Program-made: the position numbers and the translations under genes | Notes under the pieces: model-generated | What the model was told of the DNA's origin: nothing | Seen by the model: only the letters and a program-made list of their open reading frames with translations | Database searches by the model: none | Origin: Marinobacterium rhizophilum DSM 18822 | GTDB taxonomy: Bacteria; Pseudomonadota; Gammaproteobacteria; Pseudomonadales; Balneatricaceae | Length of the DNA: 64,000 nucleotides | Assembly (NCBI RefSeq): GCF_000378045.1 | Contig: NZ_KB899107.1 | Location: 62,001 to 126,000 of the forward strand | Direction: 5' to 3' | Part shown: positions 9,253 through 18,684 of the stretch, one piece after another | Position numbering within the stretch: position 1 is the first letter of the stretch | How the letters are laid out: each line of letters opens with the position of its first letter

Positions 9253-10554
9253 TCAGTCCTTCAGCGTCTCGACACGGATGCGGGTGACCTTGCCAAGGAT
9301 GTCGTCCAGCGCCTCGACCTGTGCCAGAGCATCATTCATCACCCGCTCCTTGACCCGCTGGGTCAGGATAATCACCGGCACCTGTTCGGCGGTGGTCTCT
9401 TTCTGGATGATGGCCTCGATGTTGATGCCGTTGTCACCAAAGATCTTGGTGATATGCGCCAACACACCCGGACGCTCGATCGCATGGATACGCAGGTAAT
9501 AGGCGGAGACGATTTCTTCCACCGGCAGCACCGGCAGGTCGGACAGTGCGCTTGGCTGGAAGGCCAGGTGCGGTACGCGATGGCCCTGCTCGGACACCAG
9601 CATGCGCACCACATCAATGATATCGGCAACCACAGCGGAAGCCGTCGGCTCGGCGCCGGCGCCGGCGCCGTAATACAGGGTCTGCCCCACAGCATCGCCG
9701 TCGACCATGACCGCATTCATGACACCTTCGACATTGGCCAGCAGCAGCGGTTTGGGGATCAATGTCGGGTGCACACGCAGCTCGATACCGTCGCTGGTGC
9801 GGCGGCTTATCCCCAGGTGCTTGATGCGATAACCCAGCTCGTCGGCATAGGTCACGTCGTCCTGGGTGATGGCGCTGATGCCTTCGGTGTAGGCTTTCTC
9901 AAACTGCAGCGGAACACCAAATGCGATGGATGCCAGGATCGTCAGCTTGTGCGCGGCATCAATGCCTTCAACATCAAACGTCGGATCCGCTTCGGCGTAC
10001 CCCAGCGCCTGCGCTTCGGCCAGCACATCGGCGAAGTCGCGGCCCTTCTCACGCATTTCGGTCATGATGAAGTTGCCGGTACCGTTAATAATGCCCGCCA
10101 GCCAGTTGATCTGGTTGCCCGCCAGGCCTTCACGGATCGCCTTGATGATGGGAATACCACCCGCCACGGCCGCCTCGAAGGCCACGATGACGTTATTTTT
10201 CTGGGCCGCCTCGAAAATCTCGTTGCCGTGCACTGCAATCAGCGCCTTGTTAGCGGTGACAACATGCTTGCCGTGCTCGATCGCCGTCAACACCAGCTTG
10301 CGGGCTACGTCATAGCCACCGATCAGCTCAACCACGATGTCGATTTCCGGATTGGTTGCAACCGCGAAAATATCGGTGGTCACATCAATGCCACTGGTAT
10401 CAGCGTTCGGGTTTTCGCGGCGCGCGCCCACCTGGGCTACGGTAATATGGCGCCCTGCACGACGACTGATTTCGTCCTCATTGCGCTTGAGAACATTGAA
10501 TGTGCCGCTGCCTACGGTGCCAAGACCGCAGATACCAACTTTAACCGGTTTCAA
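9253..10554 (-). CDS. hom: Homoserine dehydrogenase
   Basis: NAD(P)H-dependent reduction of aspartate semialdehyde to homoserine, committing carbon to threonine and methionine. The N-terminal Rossmann fold opens KVGICGLGTVGSGT; the catalytic domain contains the KALIA stretch near residue 103 and GIINGTGNFIM near 171; a C-terminal ACT domain (from about 350, IHAIERPGVLAHITKIFGD) is expected to sense threonine. Monofunctional, 433 residues, not fused to aspartokinase as in enterics. First gene of hom-thrC; a leader hairpin and TATAAT lie upstream. Confidence 0.97.
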   Translation of the reverse strand: MKPVKVGICGLGTVGSGTFNVLKRNEDEISRRAGRHITVAQVGARRENPNADTSGIDVTTDIFAVATNPEIDIVVELIGGYDVARKLVLTAIEHGKHVVTANKALIAVHGNEIFEAAQKNNVIVAFEAAVAGGIPIIKAIREGLAGNQINWLAGIINGTGNFIMTEMREKGRDFADVLAEAQALGYAEADPTFDVEGIDAAHKLTILASIAFGVPLQFEKAYTEGISAITQDDVTYADELGYRIKHLGISRRTSDGIELRVHPTLIPKPLLLANVEGVMNAVMVDGDAVGQTLYYGAGAGAEPTASAVVADIIDVVRMLVSEQGHRVPHLAFQPSALSDLPVLPVEEIVSAYYLRIHAIERPGVLAHITKIFGDNGINIEAIIQKETTAEQVPVIILTQRVKERVMNDALAQVEALDDILGKVTRIRVETLKD

Positions 10555-10584
10555 ATCAATACCTCACTCGCTGTTGAGTCGATC

Positions 10585-10629
10585 CGGATGACGAACAGTC
10601 ATCCGCGGTAAAAATGGGTGGGTATTATA
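10585..10629 (-). promoter_or_regulatory. hom promoter -10 and leader hairpin
   Basis: On the minus strand a TATAAT hexamer (10624-10629) is followed by a short leader of about 60 nt. The leader contains a perfect 8-bp hairpin, CGGATGAC/GTCATCCG with a 5-nt loop (10585-10605), about 30 nt before the hom start. The -35 is poor at the usual spacing. The hairpin could act in mRNA stability or attenuation; no run of threonine codons marking a peptide attenuator is seen. Confidence 0.45.
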
Positions 10630-10717
10630 ACGGGTGTTGGACGTGACTTGGATAGGACAGACAGAAGATACAGGAGGAATTTGTCGTAAAGACAGCACGA
10701 ACAGGACAAGTCCGCGA

Positions 10718-10746
10718 CAGGTAACGCGGCATGACCGCGCTACCTG
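10718..10746 (-). terminator. Hairpin after dsbC
   Basis: CAGGTAACGCGG and CCGCGCTACCTG form a 12-bp stem with one G-U pair and a 5-nt loop, starting 10 bp after the dsbC stop codon. No strong T-run follows, so termination strength is uncertain, but position and symmetry support a terminator or mRNA-end stabiliser. Confidence 0.5.
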
Positions 10747-10756
10747 CAGGGATATT

Positions 10757-11503
10757 TTACTGTGCCAGGCCGAGCATCTGGGCCAGACGCGCCGCCGGCA
10801 TGTACCCCGGCACCAGACTGCCGTCCTCGAAGACCAGCGCAGGCGTACCGGTCACACCGACCTTCTGCCCCAAGGCAAACTGCTCCATAACCGGCGAGTC
10901 GCAAACCTGCTCTTCAATGGATTCACCATTTTTCACCTTGGTCAGGTTCTCGCCGCGTTTATCCGACGCCGAACACCAGACAGACTGCATCTTGGTAAAG
11001 GCCGCACTGCGCTCTCCACCGCGCGGAAAGGCGAGGTAATCCACCTGAATACCCATTTCATTCAGTTTGGGGACCTCGGCGTGCAGCTTGCGGCAATACG
11101 GGCAATCAACATCGGTAAAGACCGCTATCGTAGCCTTGGTTTCACCGGCAGGCTTGAACGAGATGAGATCTTTTGCCTCCACTGCCGCCATCAGAGCGAC
11201 ACGCTGGGCGTTCAGGCGTTCTTCGGTCAGGTTTTCAAAGCCCTTGTCATCACTCAGCTTATAAAGCTGACCCAGCATGAAATATTCGCCTTGCGGGTCC
11301 GCATAAAGAACTTCGCCGGTACCCAGCACAACTTCATACATGCCAGGCATCTGGGCGGCCTTGACGGATTCAACCGGGATACGCGCATCAACCTTCATCA
11401 ACTGCCGGGTAATGACTTCGGTAACCCCGGCATCAGCCTCTGCCGCCTGCAGCGCCCCGCTGAAGCCAAGCACCAGAAGCGCACTCAGGATTGATTTATA
11501 CAT
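10757..11503 (-). CDS. dsbC: Periplasmic thiol:disulfide isomerase DsbC
   Basis: V-shaped homodimeric disulfide isomerase that corrects wrong disulfides in secreted proteins; kept reduced by DsbD. A signal peptide is visible (MYKSILSALLVLGFSGALQAAEA, cut after residue 20 or so), then the dimerisation domain, a linker helix, and a thioredoxin-like domain with the CPYC active site in TDVDCPYCRKLH near residue 123. A second Cys pair (CSASDK and VCDSP) matches the structural disulfide of DsbC. Length 248 residues is normal. Sits between xerD and hom, the usual order in Pseudomonas-like genomes. Confidence 0.95.
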   Translation of the reverse strand: MYKSILSALLVLGFSGALQAAEADAGVTEVITRQLMKVDARIPVESVKAAQMPGMYEVVLGTGEVLYADPQGEYFMLGQLYKLSDDKGFENLTEERLNAQRVALMAAVEAKDLISFKPAGETKATIAVFTDVDCPYCRKLHAEVPKLNEMGIQVDYLAFPRGGERSAAFTKMQSVWCSASDKRGENLTKVKNGESIEEQVCDSPVMEQFALGQKVGVTGTPALVFEDGSLVPGYMPAARLAQMLGLAQ

Positions 11504-11577
11504 AAAACCCTCGATATCAGTCGAAATTTATAGACCTTCTCTGACGAGACAGGCACTGAATAGTTCCCCCGGCGGCG

Positions 11578-12513
11578 TCAACCCCGCGGATGGTGCTGGC
11601 GGTGAACAGACTGCAACCGGTGCTGCGCTACTTGAGTATAAATCTGTGTGGTCGAAAGATCACTGTGACCCAGCAACATCTGCACCACACGCAAATCCGC
11701 ACCATGATTTACCAGGTGCGTGGCAAATGCATGACGCAGCACATGCGGAGACAGCGGCTTGTCGATCCCCCCCGCCAAAGCATGCAGCTTGATACGATGC
11801 CAGAACGCCTGTCGCGTCATCTGCTGCCCCCGGCGGCTGGGGAACAAAACATCGGAGCCCGCCTCAACCAGCTCCCGGCGCGCCTGCAGCATATAACGTT
11901 GCAACCAGTGCACCGCCTCGTCCCCCAGGGGCACCAGTCGCTCCTTGTCGCCCTTGCCAACCACCTGCACCAGCCCCTGGCGCAGATTCACCTGGCCGCA
12001 GGACAGGCCCACCAACTCGGATACCCGCAAGCCCGTCGCATAGAGCACCTCCAGCATGGCCCGGTCCCGCAGCCCCAGCGCATCATCCAGCGGCGGGGCC
12101 GCCAGCAACTGCTCGACATCGTCTTCGGTCAGGGTCTTTGGCAGTGGCCGCGCGCGCCGGGGGCTGTCGATCTGCAGTGTCGGATCGTCAGTCAGACGCT
12201 CTTCACGAATCCAGTAGCGGTAAAAGCCGCGCAGGCAGGATAGCAGGCGCGCCGTGGAACTGGCCTTAAGGCGGGCCTGCAGCCGCCAGTCCAGGTGGCG
12301 GCGCAACAGCGACCTGTCGACATCAAGCAGTGCAACGCCTTGATCATTGAGCCAGCAGGCAAAGAGACTAAGATCACGCCGATAGGATGCCAGCGTGTTG
12401 GCACTGAGGCCTTTTTCCAGCCAGATGGCATCGATAAAGCGCTCTATATCCCGCTGATCAGCGGGCTCGGGCAAGCGCCGCCGCAAGCGGCGGTCGCCTT
12501 CATCGCTCGACAC
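11578..12513 (-). CDS. xerD: Site-specific tyrosine recombinase XerD
   Basis: Chromosome-dimer resolution recombinase acting with XerC and FtsK at dif. The N-terminal SAM-like domain (DIERFIDAIWLEKGLSANTL) is followed by the catalytic domain with Arg in ATGLRVSELVGL, HxxR in HVLRHAFATHL, a LGHSDLSTTQIY block and the nucleophilic Tyr near the C-terminus. I take the GTG at 12513, 8 bp after the stop of the upstream gene, giving 311 residues; longer in-frame readings would overlap that gene and add non-homologous sequence. Confidence 0.95.
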   Translation of the reverse strand: MSSDEGDRRLRRRLPEPADQRDIERFIDAIWLEKGLSANTLASYRRDLSLFACWLNDQGVALLDVDRSLLRRHLDWRLQARLKASSTARLLSCLRGFYRYWIREERLTDDPTLQIDSPRRARPLPKTLTEDDVEQLLAAPPLDDALGLRDRAMLEVLYATGLRVSELVGLSCGQVNLRQGLVQVVGKGDKERLVPLGDEAVHWLQRYMLQARRELVEAGSDVLFPSRRGQQMTRQAFWHRIKLHALAGGIDKPLSPHVLRHAFATHLVNHGADLRVVQMLLGHSDLSTTQIYTQVAQHRLQSVHRQHHPRG

Positions 12514-12520
12514 AGCCCGA

Positions 12521-13957
12521 CTAACGCCAGACAGACAGCTCTGCCACCTTGTCAGCGGCAATCGGGAAAACTGCCACTCCGCGGTCCACACGCTGCTCTA
12601 CTTCCAGGTTGCCATCAGCCACGCGCACCAGCGTGCCTTCGATCTTGCGTCCGAAATACGTGCGCAGCTTCACTTTCTGCCCAGCATAACTGTGCACCTG
12701 CCGCACCGCGGTCGGCTTGTAGGTTTTTTCCGCCGCTTTGGCCTTGACCACGATCCCCGGCATAACCTGCACGACATCTGGATCAATGATGATGGGTTCC
12801 GGTGCAGACTTGGGCCGCTCCAGCTCCACCACCAGATCTTGCTGCGGAGCCCGCTTTTCGACCACGCCGGCTGCAAGGGCCTCCGGCGCCGGTACTTCAA
12901 CTTGCGGCGCATCAGACTCACTGACGGCCACCGCCTCATCGGTATTCGGCGACCACTTAACGCCACTCAGGTCCTGATTAGCACCATTGACCGAGACCCG
13001 AAGATTAAGCAAATCAAGCAACTGCTCGGGCGAAGAGATCGTCCCGATGGACTGGGCTCCAAAACCGGGTGGCGGCTCGGCAATCACCTGCAATATGACC
13101 CGCGGACGCTGCAGATCGGCATAGGCCTTCACCAGGGGCTCAGACAGTGTCCAGCCGGTTTTCTTCAACTCGGCCTGCACCATCTCGCTGTGCCGTTGCG
13201 GATATTCGTCAGGTGCGAAACCGCCACGCTGAGCACAGAAACGGTTGCGCTTGCCGTTGTAGCCCAGGTCACTGTAATCCAGCGTGACACGCTCAAGAGA
13301 TGGCTGCGCCTGCACCAGCGAGGCCACAGAAATCGCACTGCTGGGCTGGGAAATATCAATATAGAAACCGGTTTGCGCCATGCCCGCCACCGTGACATCG
13401 GAGCGCAAACGCAACGACTGGGTACTGGGCACAAAATCCATCGCGACCCGCAAATCCATGTTCAGGCGCTTGTAATTCATGGCCCGCGTCGTTGCCAGAT
13501 CAAAACGCTGTACGTCACCACAGGCCAGCGCCTCGAAACCGGTACCGTCCTGCGGCACGGCGAGGGATTGCCCCATCGCTTGCCACTGCGCCAGGTAATC
13601 GGCATCCAGACTCATATCCAGGCCGTTGACCGACAGCGACATATGCTCAGGCCAGTTGCCTTCTCGCAGCGTCTTCTCTGCATCGAGATAAAACAGCGGA
13701 TCAGGCGCCTGGAACAGAACCGAACCAATCAGCAGGGAATCCCTGCTGCCCAGTGGAGTGACCTGCACCCCGCCAATACCGGCACTGCCGTCGAGCCCGG
13801 CGACCACGCGCGCATAGGTGATCTTCGCATAGGGCGCCGCAGCGTCAATCATGCGATCAGCGGAGCTTTTTACCTGGTACCAGTAATAGCCATAGGCGCC
13901 ACCGACGATAAGCGCGGGAACCAGCAAAAATCCCAGCAACTTAAACAACTTCCGCAT
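12521..13957 (-). CDS. Uncharacterised membrane-anchored protein with LSm-like tail
   Basis: A 478-residue protein with one N-terminal membrane segment (about residues 5-26, LFKLLGFLLVPALIVGGAYG), so most of it is probably periplasmic. The middle is beta-rich with no motif I can name. The last 65 residues look like a small beta-barrel: VKLRTYFGRKIEGTLVRV near residue 430 is the strand-turn-strand pattern of LSm/KOW-type domains. Lies between rplS and xerD on the same strand, with the xerD GTG 8 bp after its stop, so the two are likely co-transcribed. Function unknown; base composition matches the core. Confidence 0.75.
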   Translation of the reverse strand: MRKLFKLLGFLLVPALIVGGAYGYYWYQVKSSADRMIDAAAPYAKITYARVVAGLDGSAGIGGVQVTPLGSRDSLLIGSVLFQAPDPLFYLDAEKTLREGNWPEHMSLSVNGLDMSLDADYLAQWQAMGQSLAVPQDGTGFEALACGDVQRFDLATTRAMNYKRLNMDLRVAMDFVPSTQSLRLRSDVTVAGMAQTGFYIDISQPSSAISVASLVQAQPSLERVTLDYSDLGYNGKRNRFCAQRGGFAPDEYPQRHSEMVQAELKKTGWTLSEPLVKAYADLQRPRVILQVIAEPPPGFGAQSIGTISSPEQLLDLLNLRVSVNGANQDLSGVKWSPNTDEAVAVSESDAPQVEVPAPEALAAGVVEKRAPQQDLVVELERPKSAPEPIIIDPDVVQVMPGIVVKAKAAEKTYKPTAVRQVHSYAGQKVKLRTYFGRKIEGTLVRVADGNLEVEQRVDRGVAVFPIAADKVAELSVWR

Positions 13958-14066
13958 AACTGCAGCTCCTTGTAATCTGCCAGTACCGGCTCACAGAAAC
14001 ATAATAGTAGGCATCATAGCGTCAAATCGCGAGCAGGCCAACGACGGGTTTGCACGAGCTCAGACG

Positions 14067-14096
14067 CAAAAAGGGCGACCCGAAGGCCGCCCTTTT
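14067..14096 (-). terminator. Terminator of the rpsP-rimM-trmD-rplS operon
   Basis: Strong intrinsic terminator on the minus strand: GGGCGGCC/GGTCGCCC stem capped by a TTCG tetraloop and flanked by an A-run before and TTTTT after, 20 bp past the rplS stop. Confidence 0.9.
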
Positions 14097-14117
14097 AGAA
14101 ACTGAGGTGAGCGAGGC

Positions 14118-14474
14118 TCAGCCCAGCTTTTCCTTGATACGTGCAGACTTGCCGCTACGCTCGCGCAGGTAGTACAGCTTGGCCTGGCGCACATCACCAC
14201 GACGCTTGACACCAATGCTGTCAACTGTCGGGCTGAAGGTCTGGAAAGTACGCTCAACGCCCACACCGTGGGAGATTTTACGTACGGTGAAGGCAGAGTT
14301 CAGCCCGCGGTTACGCTTGCCGATCACTACACCTTCAAACGCCTGCAGACGCGTACGGGTGCCTTCGGTCACTTTAACCTGTACGACAACGGTATCACCG
14401 GGGCCGAATTCAGGAATCTGTTTACCCATCTGCTCAGCTTCGATCTGCTGAATGATAGAGATTTTGCCGCTCAT
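14118..14474 (-). CDS. rplS: 50S ribosomal protein L19
   Basis: Large-subunit protein L19, 118 residues, at the 30S-50S interface. Typical signatures are seen: [16 protein letters not shown], the conserved [19 protein letters not shown] region, and the C-terminal [16 protein letters not shown]. Last gene of the rpsP operon, ended by a strong terminator. AGGAGCGAGCG precedes the ATG. Confidence 0.98.
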   Translation of the reverse strand: MSGKISIIQQIEAEQMGKQIPEFGPGDTVVVQVKVTEGTRTRLQAFEGVVIGKRNRGLNSAFTVRKISHGVGVERTFQTFSPTVDSIGVKRRGDVRQAKLYYLRERSGKSARIKEKLG

Positions 14475-14496
14475 CGCTCGCTCCTAGAGTGAGTAT

Positions 14497-15246
14497 TCAA
14501 CCGTCGGACCTCTGGGTCTCACGGATGTATTCGTTTAACAACGTCTGCTGCTCGCGATCCAGCTCGAGGTTTTTCAGCAGGTCCGGGCGCCTTGTCCAGG
14601 TTCGACCCAGTTGCTGTTTCAGACGCCAGCGTCTGATTTCCTCGTGATTGCCGCCCAGCAGCACCTCGGGTACTTGCATTCCGTCAAACTGTTCCGGTCG
14701 CGTGTAGTGCGGGCAGTCAAGCAACCCCTCGCTAAAGGAGTCCTCTGCTGCCGAGTTCTGATGTCCCAGTACACCGGGCACCAGCCTGGATACTGCGTCG
14801 ATCAGCGTCATGCCCGGCAATTCGCCGCCACTGAGGACAAAGTCTCCCAGTGACCACTCTTCATCGATTTCGGTTTCCAGCAGGCGCTCGTCGATACCTT
14901 CGTAACGCCCCGCCACCAAAATCAACTTCTGCCGCGCCGCCAGCTCGCGCACGCCGGCATGATCCAGCCGACGCCCCTGGGGCGACAGATAAATCACTGT
15001 CGCTCCGTCGCCAGCAGCGCTACGCGCCGCATTGATCGCATCCCGCAATGGCTGAACTTTCATCAGCATGCCAGGACCGCCTCCATAGGGACGGTCGTCG
15101 ACAGTACGGTGCTTGTCCAGAGTATAATCCCTCGGATTCCAGCACCGGACATCAATCAGCCCATTGCGTACCGCCCGCCCCGTGACACCGTAAGCCGTAA
15201 TGGCTTCAAACATCTCGGGAAAGAGGGTGACTACACCAAACCACAC
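14497..15246 (-). CDS. trmD: tRNA (guanine-N1)-methyltransferase TrmD
   Basis: SPOUT-family enzyme placing m1G at position 37 of tRNAs with G36, preventing +1 frameshifts; SAM-dependent homodimer. The opening [20 protein letters not shown] is diagnostic, [10 protein letters not shown] lies near residue 58, and the trefoil-knot SAM site includes [12 protein letters not shown] and [10 protein letters not shown]. Length 249 residues is normal. Separated from rimM by 3 bp and from rplS by 22 bp, in the classic 16S-RimM-TrmD-L19 order. Confidence 0.98.
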   Translation of the reverse strand: MWFGVVTLFPEMFEAITAYGVTGRAVRNGLIDVRCWNPRDYTLDKHRTVDDRPYGGGPGMLMKVQPLRDAINAARSAAGDGATVIYLSPQGRRLDHAGVRELAARQKLILVAGRYEGIDERLLETEIDEEWSLGDFVLSGGELPGMTLIDAVSRLVPGVLGHQNSAAEDSFSEGLLDCPHYTRPEQFDGMQVPEVLLGGNHEEIRRWRLKQQLGRTWTRRPDLLKNLELDREQQTLLNEYIRETQRSDG

Positions 15247-15249
15247 CGC

Positions 15250-15777
15250 CTAAAACTCCGGATCCCAGTCGACCCGAATGCAACCCTTAACCAAATCAAC
15301 TTCCTTGACCACCTGATCAGGCAAGTAGGGAATCAACCGCTCGCGGCGATCGATGCTCTCTTCAGTGCCCTTAACGATCAATACATCGTTAGAGCCTGTT
15401 GCTATCAGATGCTCTACCTTGCCCAGCAACTGCCCGGACTCGGTATATACCAGCAGGTCTTCGAGCTGACTCCAGTAGTACTCACCGACTTCCAGCTCGG
15501 GAAGACGGTTGCGCTCGGTCAGGATTTCAGCACCGCAATAAAGCCGCGCCACATCCCGATCATCTACTCCAGCCAACTTGGCTACCAGGCCTTTGCCATG
15601 AACCCGACCACTTTCAACCTCGACGATTTTTGTTTCGTCTCCGATTTTCAGCTGCCAGGGGGCATAGTTCAGGATGTTTTCCATCGGTTCGGTACTTGAA
15701 TGAACCTTCACCCAACCTTTGACGCCGTACAGAGTGGTGATCTTGCCCAGCGTTATAAGAGAACTTTTGTCTTCCAT
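15250..15777 (-). CDS. rimM: Ribosome maturation factor RimM
   Basis: 16S rRNA processing factor that binds S19 and assists 30S head assembly. The N-terminal RimM domain begins LGKITTLYGVKGWVKVHS near residue 9; the PRC-barrel domain occupies roughly 98-175 with YYWSQLEDLLVYTESG at its start. Length 175 residues is normal. Lies 24 bp after rpsP in the same operon. Confidence 0.96.
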   Translation of the reverse strand: MEDKSSLITLGKITTLYGVKGWVKVHSSTEPMENILNYAPWQLKIGDETKIVEVESGRVHGKGLVAKLAGVDDRDVARLYCGAEILTERNRLPELEVGEYYWSQLEDLLVYTESGQLLGKVEHLIATGSNDVLIVKGTEESIDRRERLIPYLPDQVVKEVDLVKGCIRVDWDPEF

Positions 15778-15801
15778 CCTTCGACCCGGCCCAACCCTGC
15801 G

Positions 15802-16053
15802 TTACTTAGCTGCTTTCTTCGCTTCTTTGATCAGCTGAGCAACACGCTCGGACAGGCTCGCGCCTTTGTCCTGCCAGTATTGAACACGTTCCAGATCAAC
15901 GCGCAGGCTTTCTTCCTGACCGCGCGCAACCGGGTTGAAGAAACCCACTCGCTCAATAAAGCGACCATCACGCGCATTGCGAGAGTCAGCGACGGTAAGG
16001 TGATAAAACGGACGCTTTTTGGCGCCGCCACGAGACAGACGAATTGTTACCAT
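15802..16053 (-). CDS. rpsP: 30S ribosomal protein S16
   Basis: Small-subunit assembly protein S16, 83 residues, beginning [19 protein letters not shown]; the [19 protein letters not shown] stretch and the Lys/Ala-rich tail are typical. An upstream in-frame extension without S16 similarity is rejected; the ATG at 16053 follows a GGGACC purine stretch. First gene of the operon. Confidence 0.98.
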   Translation of the reverse strand: MVTIRLSRGGAKKRPFYHLTVADSRNARDGRFIERVGFFNPVARGQEESLRVDLERVQYWQDKGASLSERVAQLIKEAKKAAK

Positions 16054-16148
16054 GTGAATGGTCCCTTTATTTTCGCGGGTTTTAGGATCGCCCGCGGTTA
16101 CAATTCCGGGCCACACTAGGACGAACCCCATGCAGCGACCGGGCCTAC

Positions 16149-16187
16149 AAAATCAGGGCCGAGATTTTACGTCAAACCCGGCCCTGA
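16149..16187 (-). terminator. Terminator of ffh
   Basis: Perfect 9-bp stem TCAGGGCCG/CGGCCCTGA (16153-16161 with 16179-16187) and a 17-nt loop, followed on the minus strand by TTTTGT. It lies past the ffh stop and before rpsP. Confidence 0.7.
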
Positions 16188-16230
16188 CAAAAGCACTTTC
16201 TGGATAAATATTAAGCAACACCCGCAGGCA

Positions 16231-17622
16231 TCACATGCGCGGGAAACCGCCGCCACCGCCCATGCCCGGCGGCAACATGCCTTTCATGCCGCGCATCATC
16301 TTGGCCATGCCACCCTTGGCCGAGAATTTCTTCATCATCTTGGCCATCTGCTTGTGCTGTTTCAGCAGACGGTTAACGTCCTGAATCTGCGTACCCGACC
16401 CCAGCGCAATGCGGCGCTTGCGCGAACCGGAGATGATGTCGGGATTGCGGCGCTCGCCCGGCGTCATGGAATTGATGATCGACTCCATCTGGTGCATGCC
16501 CTTTTCCGCCTTGGCGGCATCGGCGACCTGCCCCATCTGACCCATCTGACCCATGCCGGGCAGCTTATCGAGCATGCCGGCCATGCCGCCCATGTTCTTC
16601 ATCTGCTGAATCTGCTGACGGAAGTCTTCCAGGTCGAAGCCCTTGCCCTTCTTGATTTTCTGGGCAAACTTTTCGGCCTTGTCCTTGTCGATCTTGCGCT
16701 CGGCTTCCTCGATCAGGGACAGGACGTCACCCATGCCCAGGATGCGCGAGGCGACACGGTCGGGGTGGAAAGCCTCCAGCGCATCGACCTTTTCACCCAC
16801 ACCGATAAACTTGATCGGCTTGCCGGTGATGTAGCGTACCGACAGCGCGGCACCGCCGCGCGCATCACCGTCCGCCTTGGTCAGGATCACACCGGTCAGC
16901 GGCAGCACATCACTGAAGGCCTTGGCCGTCGCCGCGGCATCCTGGCCGGTCATGGCATCGACCACAAACAGGGTTTCAACCGGGTTGATGGCGGCGTGCA
17001 GACGCTTGATTTCGTCCATCATGTCGCCATCGACGTGCAAACGACCCGCCGTATCCACCAGTACCACATCGTGATGCTGGATTCTGGCATGGGCGATTGC
17101 GTCCGTCGCGATCTGCACCGGATCCTGCTCTGCGCTGGATGGGAAAAAGTCGACGGCCACCTCGGTGGCCAGCATTTCCAGCTGCTTGATCGCCGCAGGA
17201 CGATAAACGTCCGCCGACACGACCAGTACCTTTTTCTTGTCCCGTTCACGCAGCGTGCGCGCCAGCTTGGCGACGGAGGTCGTCTTGCCTGCACCCTGCA
17301 AGCCTGCCATCAGCACGATGGCGGGCGGCTGGGCGGCCAGGTTGAGCTTTTCGTTGGCCTCGCCCATGATCTTGACCAGCTCTTCCTGGACGATCTTGAC
17401 GAACACCTGCCCCGGAGTCAGGCTCTTGCTGACTTCCTGGCCAACAGCCCTGTCCTTGACGCTGTTGACGAATTCCTTGACCACCGGCAGCGCAACGTCC
17501 GCCTCCAGCAACGCCATGCGCACTTCACGCAGCGTGCCCTTGATGTTGTCTTCGGTAAGCTTCGCCTGTCCGGTAACGGACTTGAGCGTTTGCGTGAGCC
17601 GATCTGTCAGATTCTCAAACAT
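16231..17622 (-). CDS. ffh: Signal recognition particle GTPase Ffh
   Basis: SRP54 homologue that with 4.5S RNA delivers nascent inner-membrane proteins to FtsY. N domain opens MFENLTDRLTQTLKSVTG; G domain has the P-loop GLQGAGKTTSVAKLA near residue 105, DTAGR near 190 and TKADGDARGG near 247; the methionine-rich M domain occupies the C-terminus, ending in a run of Met/Gly-rich sequence. ATG 17622 follows GAGGCAGGAT. Length 463 residues is normal. Divergent from ypjD, a conserved arrangement. Confidence 0.98.
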   Translation of the reverse strand: MFENLTDRLTQTLKSVTGQAKLTEDNIKGTLREVRMALLEADVALPVVKEFVNSVKDRAVGQEVSKSLTPGQVFVKIVQEELVKIMGEANEKLNLAAQPPAIVLMAGLQGAGKTTSVAKLARTLRERDKKKVLVVSADVYRPAAIKQLEMLATEVAVDFFPSSAEQDPVQIATDAIAHARIQHHDVVLVDTAGRLHVDGDMMDEIKRLHAAINPVETLFVVDAMTGQDAAATAKAFSDVLPLTGVILTKADGDARGGAALSVRYITGKPIKFIGVGEKVDALEAFHPDRVASRILGMGDVLSLIEEAERKIDKDKAEKFAQKIKKGKGFDLEDFRQQIQQMKNMGGMAGMLDKLPGMGQMGQMGQVADAAKAEKGMHQMESIINSMTPGERRNPDIISGSRKRRIALGSGTQIQDVNRLLKQHKQMAKMMKKFSAKGGMAKMMRGMKGMLPPGMGGGGGFPRM

Positions 17623-17800
17623 ATCCTGCCTCTGTTTTTCTCCACCGGCCGGGCCGGGTAAGGCCCCTGAAGCGGCGAGGGAGACGCCTTGAACTTGCAA
17701 AGGATGCGCATTATACAGCAGCGCTGTGAAGGGCGGCACCTCATTATTTCGCACCCGGATTTTTTATGACACACTTAGCGCCTTTCCATGGAGGTCCCGG

Positions 17801-18595
17801 ATGCTGCTGACGTCAATACTTGTTGCCGTGCTGTTCTACCTAGCTGCAACCCTGTTGCAATGGCAGGTATTGCAGGGACAGAAGCGACCGGCACGCAACC
17901 TGATCCGCGGCCTGGGCCTGTGCGGCGTGACAGTGCACGCGCTGGCGGTGTATCTCGTTATGCACCTGGGCGAGGGGCTCAACCTGGGCTTCTTCAGTGT
18001 TGGCTGTCAGGTCAGCTGGCTGCTGGCTGCACTGGTACTACTGAGCAGTTACCGGCAGCAAATAGACAATCTGTTTATCGGCGTATTTCCGCTTGCCATC
18101 ATCTCCCTGCTCACCGCCACCCTGGACCCGGATACCAGCCTGCAGCGCAATTACAGCGCGGGTCTGATCTCCCATATACTGTTGTCCATTCTTGCCTACA
18201 GTATCTTTACATTGGCAACGCTGCAGGCATTGCTGCTATGGCGACAGAATACGGCCCTCAAACAACACCATACGCGCGGACTGGTCGCCAGCCTACCCCC
18301 GTTGCAGACCATGGAGCGCCTGCTGTTTGAAATGCTCTGGACCGGCATTATTCTGCTCTCGGCCTCGCTGATCAGCGGTTTCCTGTTCGTCGAAGACTTC
18401 TTTGCCCAGCATCTGATTCACAAAACCACGCTGTCGATTCTGGCCTGGTTTGTGTATGCCATCCTGCTGGCCGGCCACAGCCTCATGGGCTGGCGTAGCC
18501 TGCGTGCCATCCGCTGGACCATTGGTGGTTTTATTGCCCTGATGCTGGCGTTTTTTGGCTCAAAACTGGTTATTGAATTTTTTCTGCCCAGCTAG
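17801..18595 (+). CDS. ypjD: CcsA-like inner-membrane protein YpjD
   Basis: Polytopic membrane protein of 264 residues from the cytochrome c assembly (CcsA/CcmF/ResC) superfamily, with about eight hydrophobic segments; the conserved region GLISHILLSILAYSIFTLA is near residue 120 and a Trp/Gly-rich HSLMGWRSLRA lies near the end. In E. coli and Pseudomonas this gene also stands beside ffh; its exact role is not established. Start at ATG 17801 because GGAGG lies 7 bp upstream. Confidence 0.88.
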   Translation: MLLTSILVAVLFYLAATLLQWQVLQGQKRPARNLIRGLGLCGVTVHALAVYLVMHLGEGLNLGFFSVGCQVSWLLAALVLLSSYRQQIDNLFIGVFPLAIISLLTATLDPDTSLQRNYSAGLISHILLSILAYSIFTLATLQALLLWRQNTALKQHHTRGLVASLPPLQTMERLLFEMLWTGIILLSASLISGFLFVEDFFAQHLIHKTTLSILAWFVYAILLAGHSLMGWRSLRAIRWTIGGFIALMLAFFGSKLVIEFFLPS

Positions 18596-18684
18596 CCGAA
18601 AAGGATCCCACGCGGGTCCCTTGACAGCCCCCTCGGTGGGCCAGACAATGAACGCCCTATTGGCAAGTCTAAGGTCCACCCGTC

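Noticed and set aside
16354-17661. Long open frame opposite ffh
   Set aside because: Antisense shadow produced by GC-rich codon bias; ffh itself has every SRP GTPase motif.
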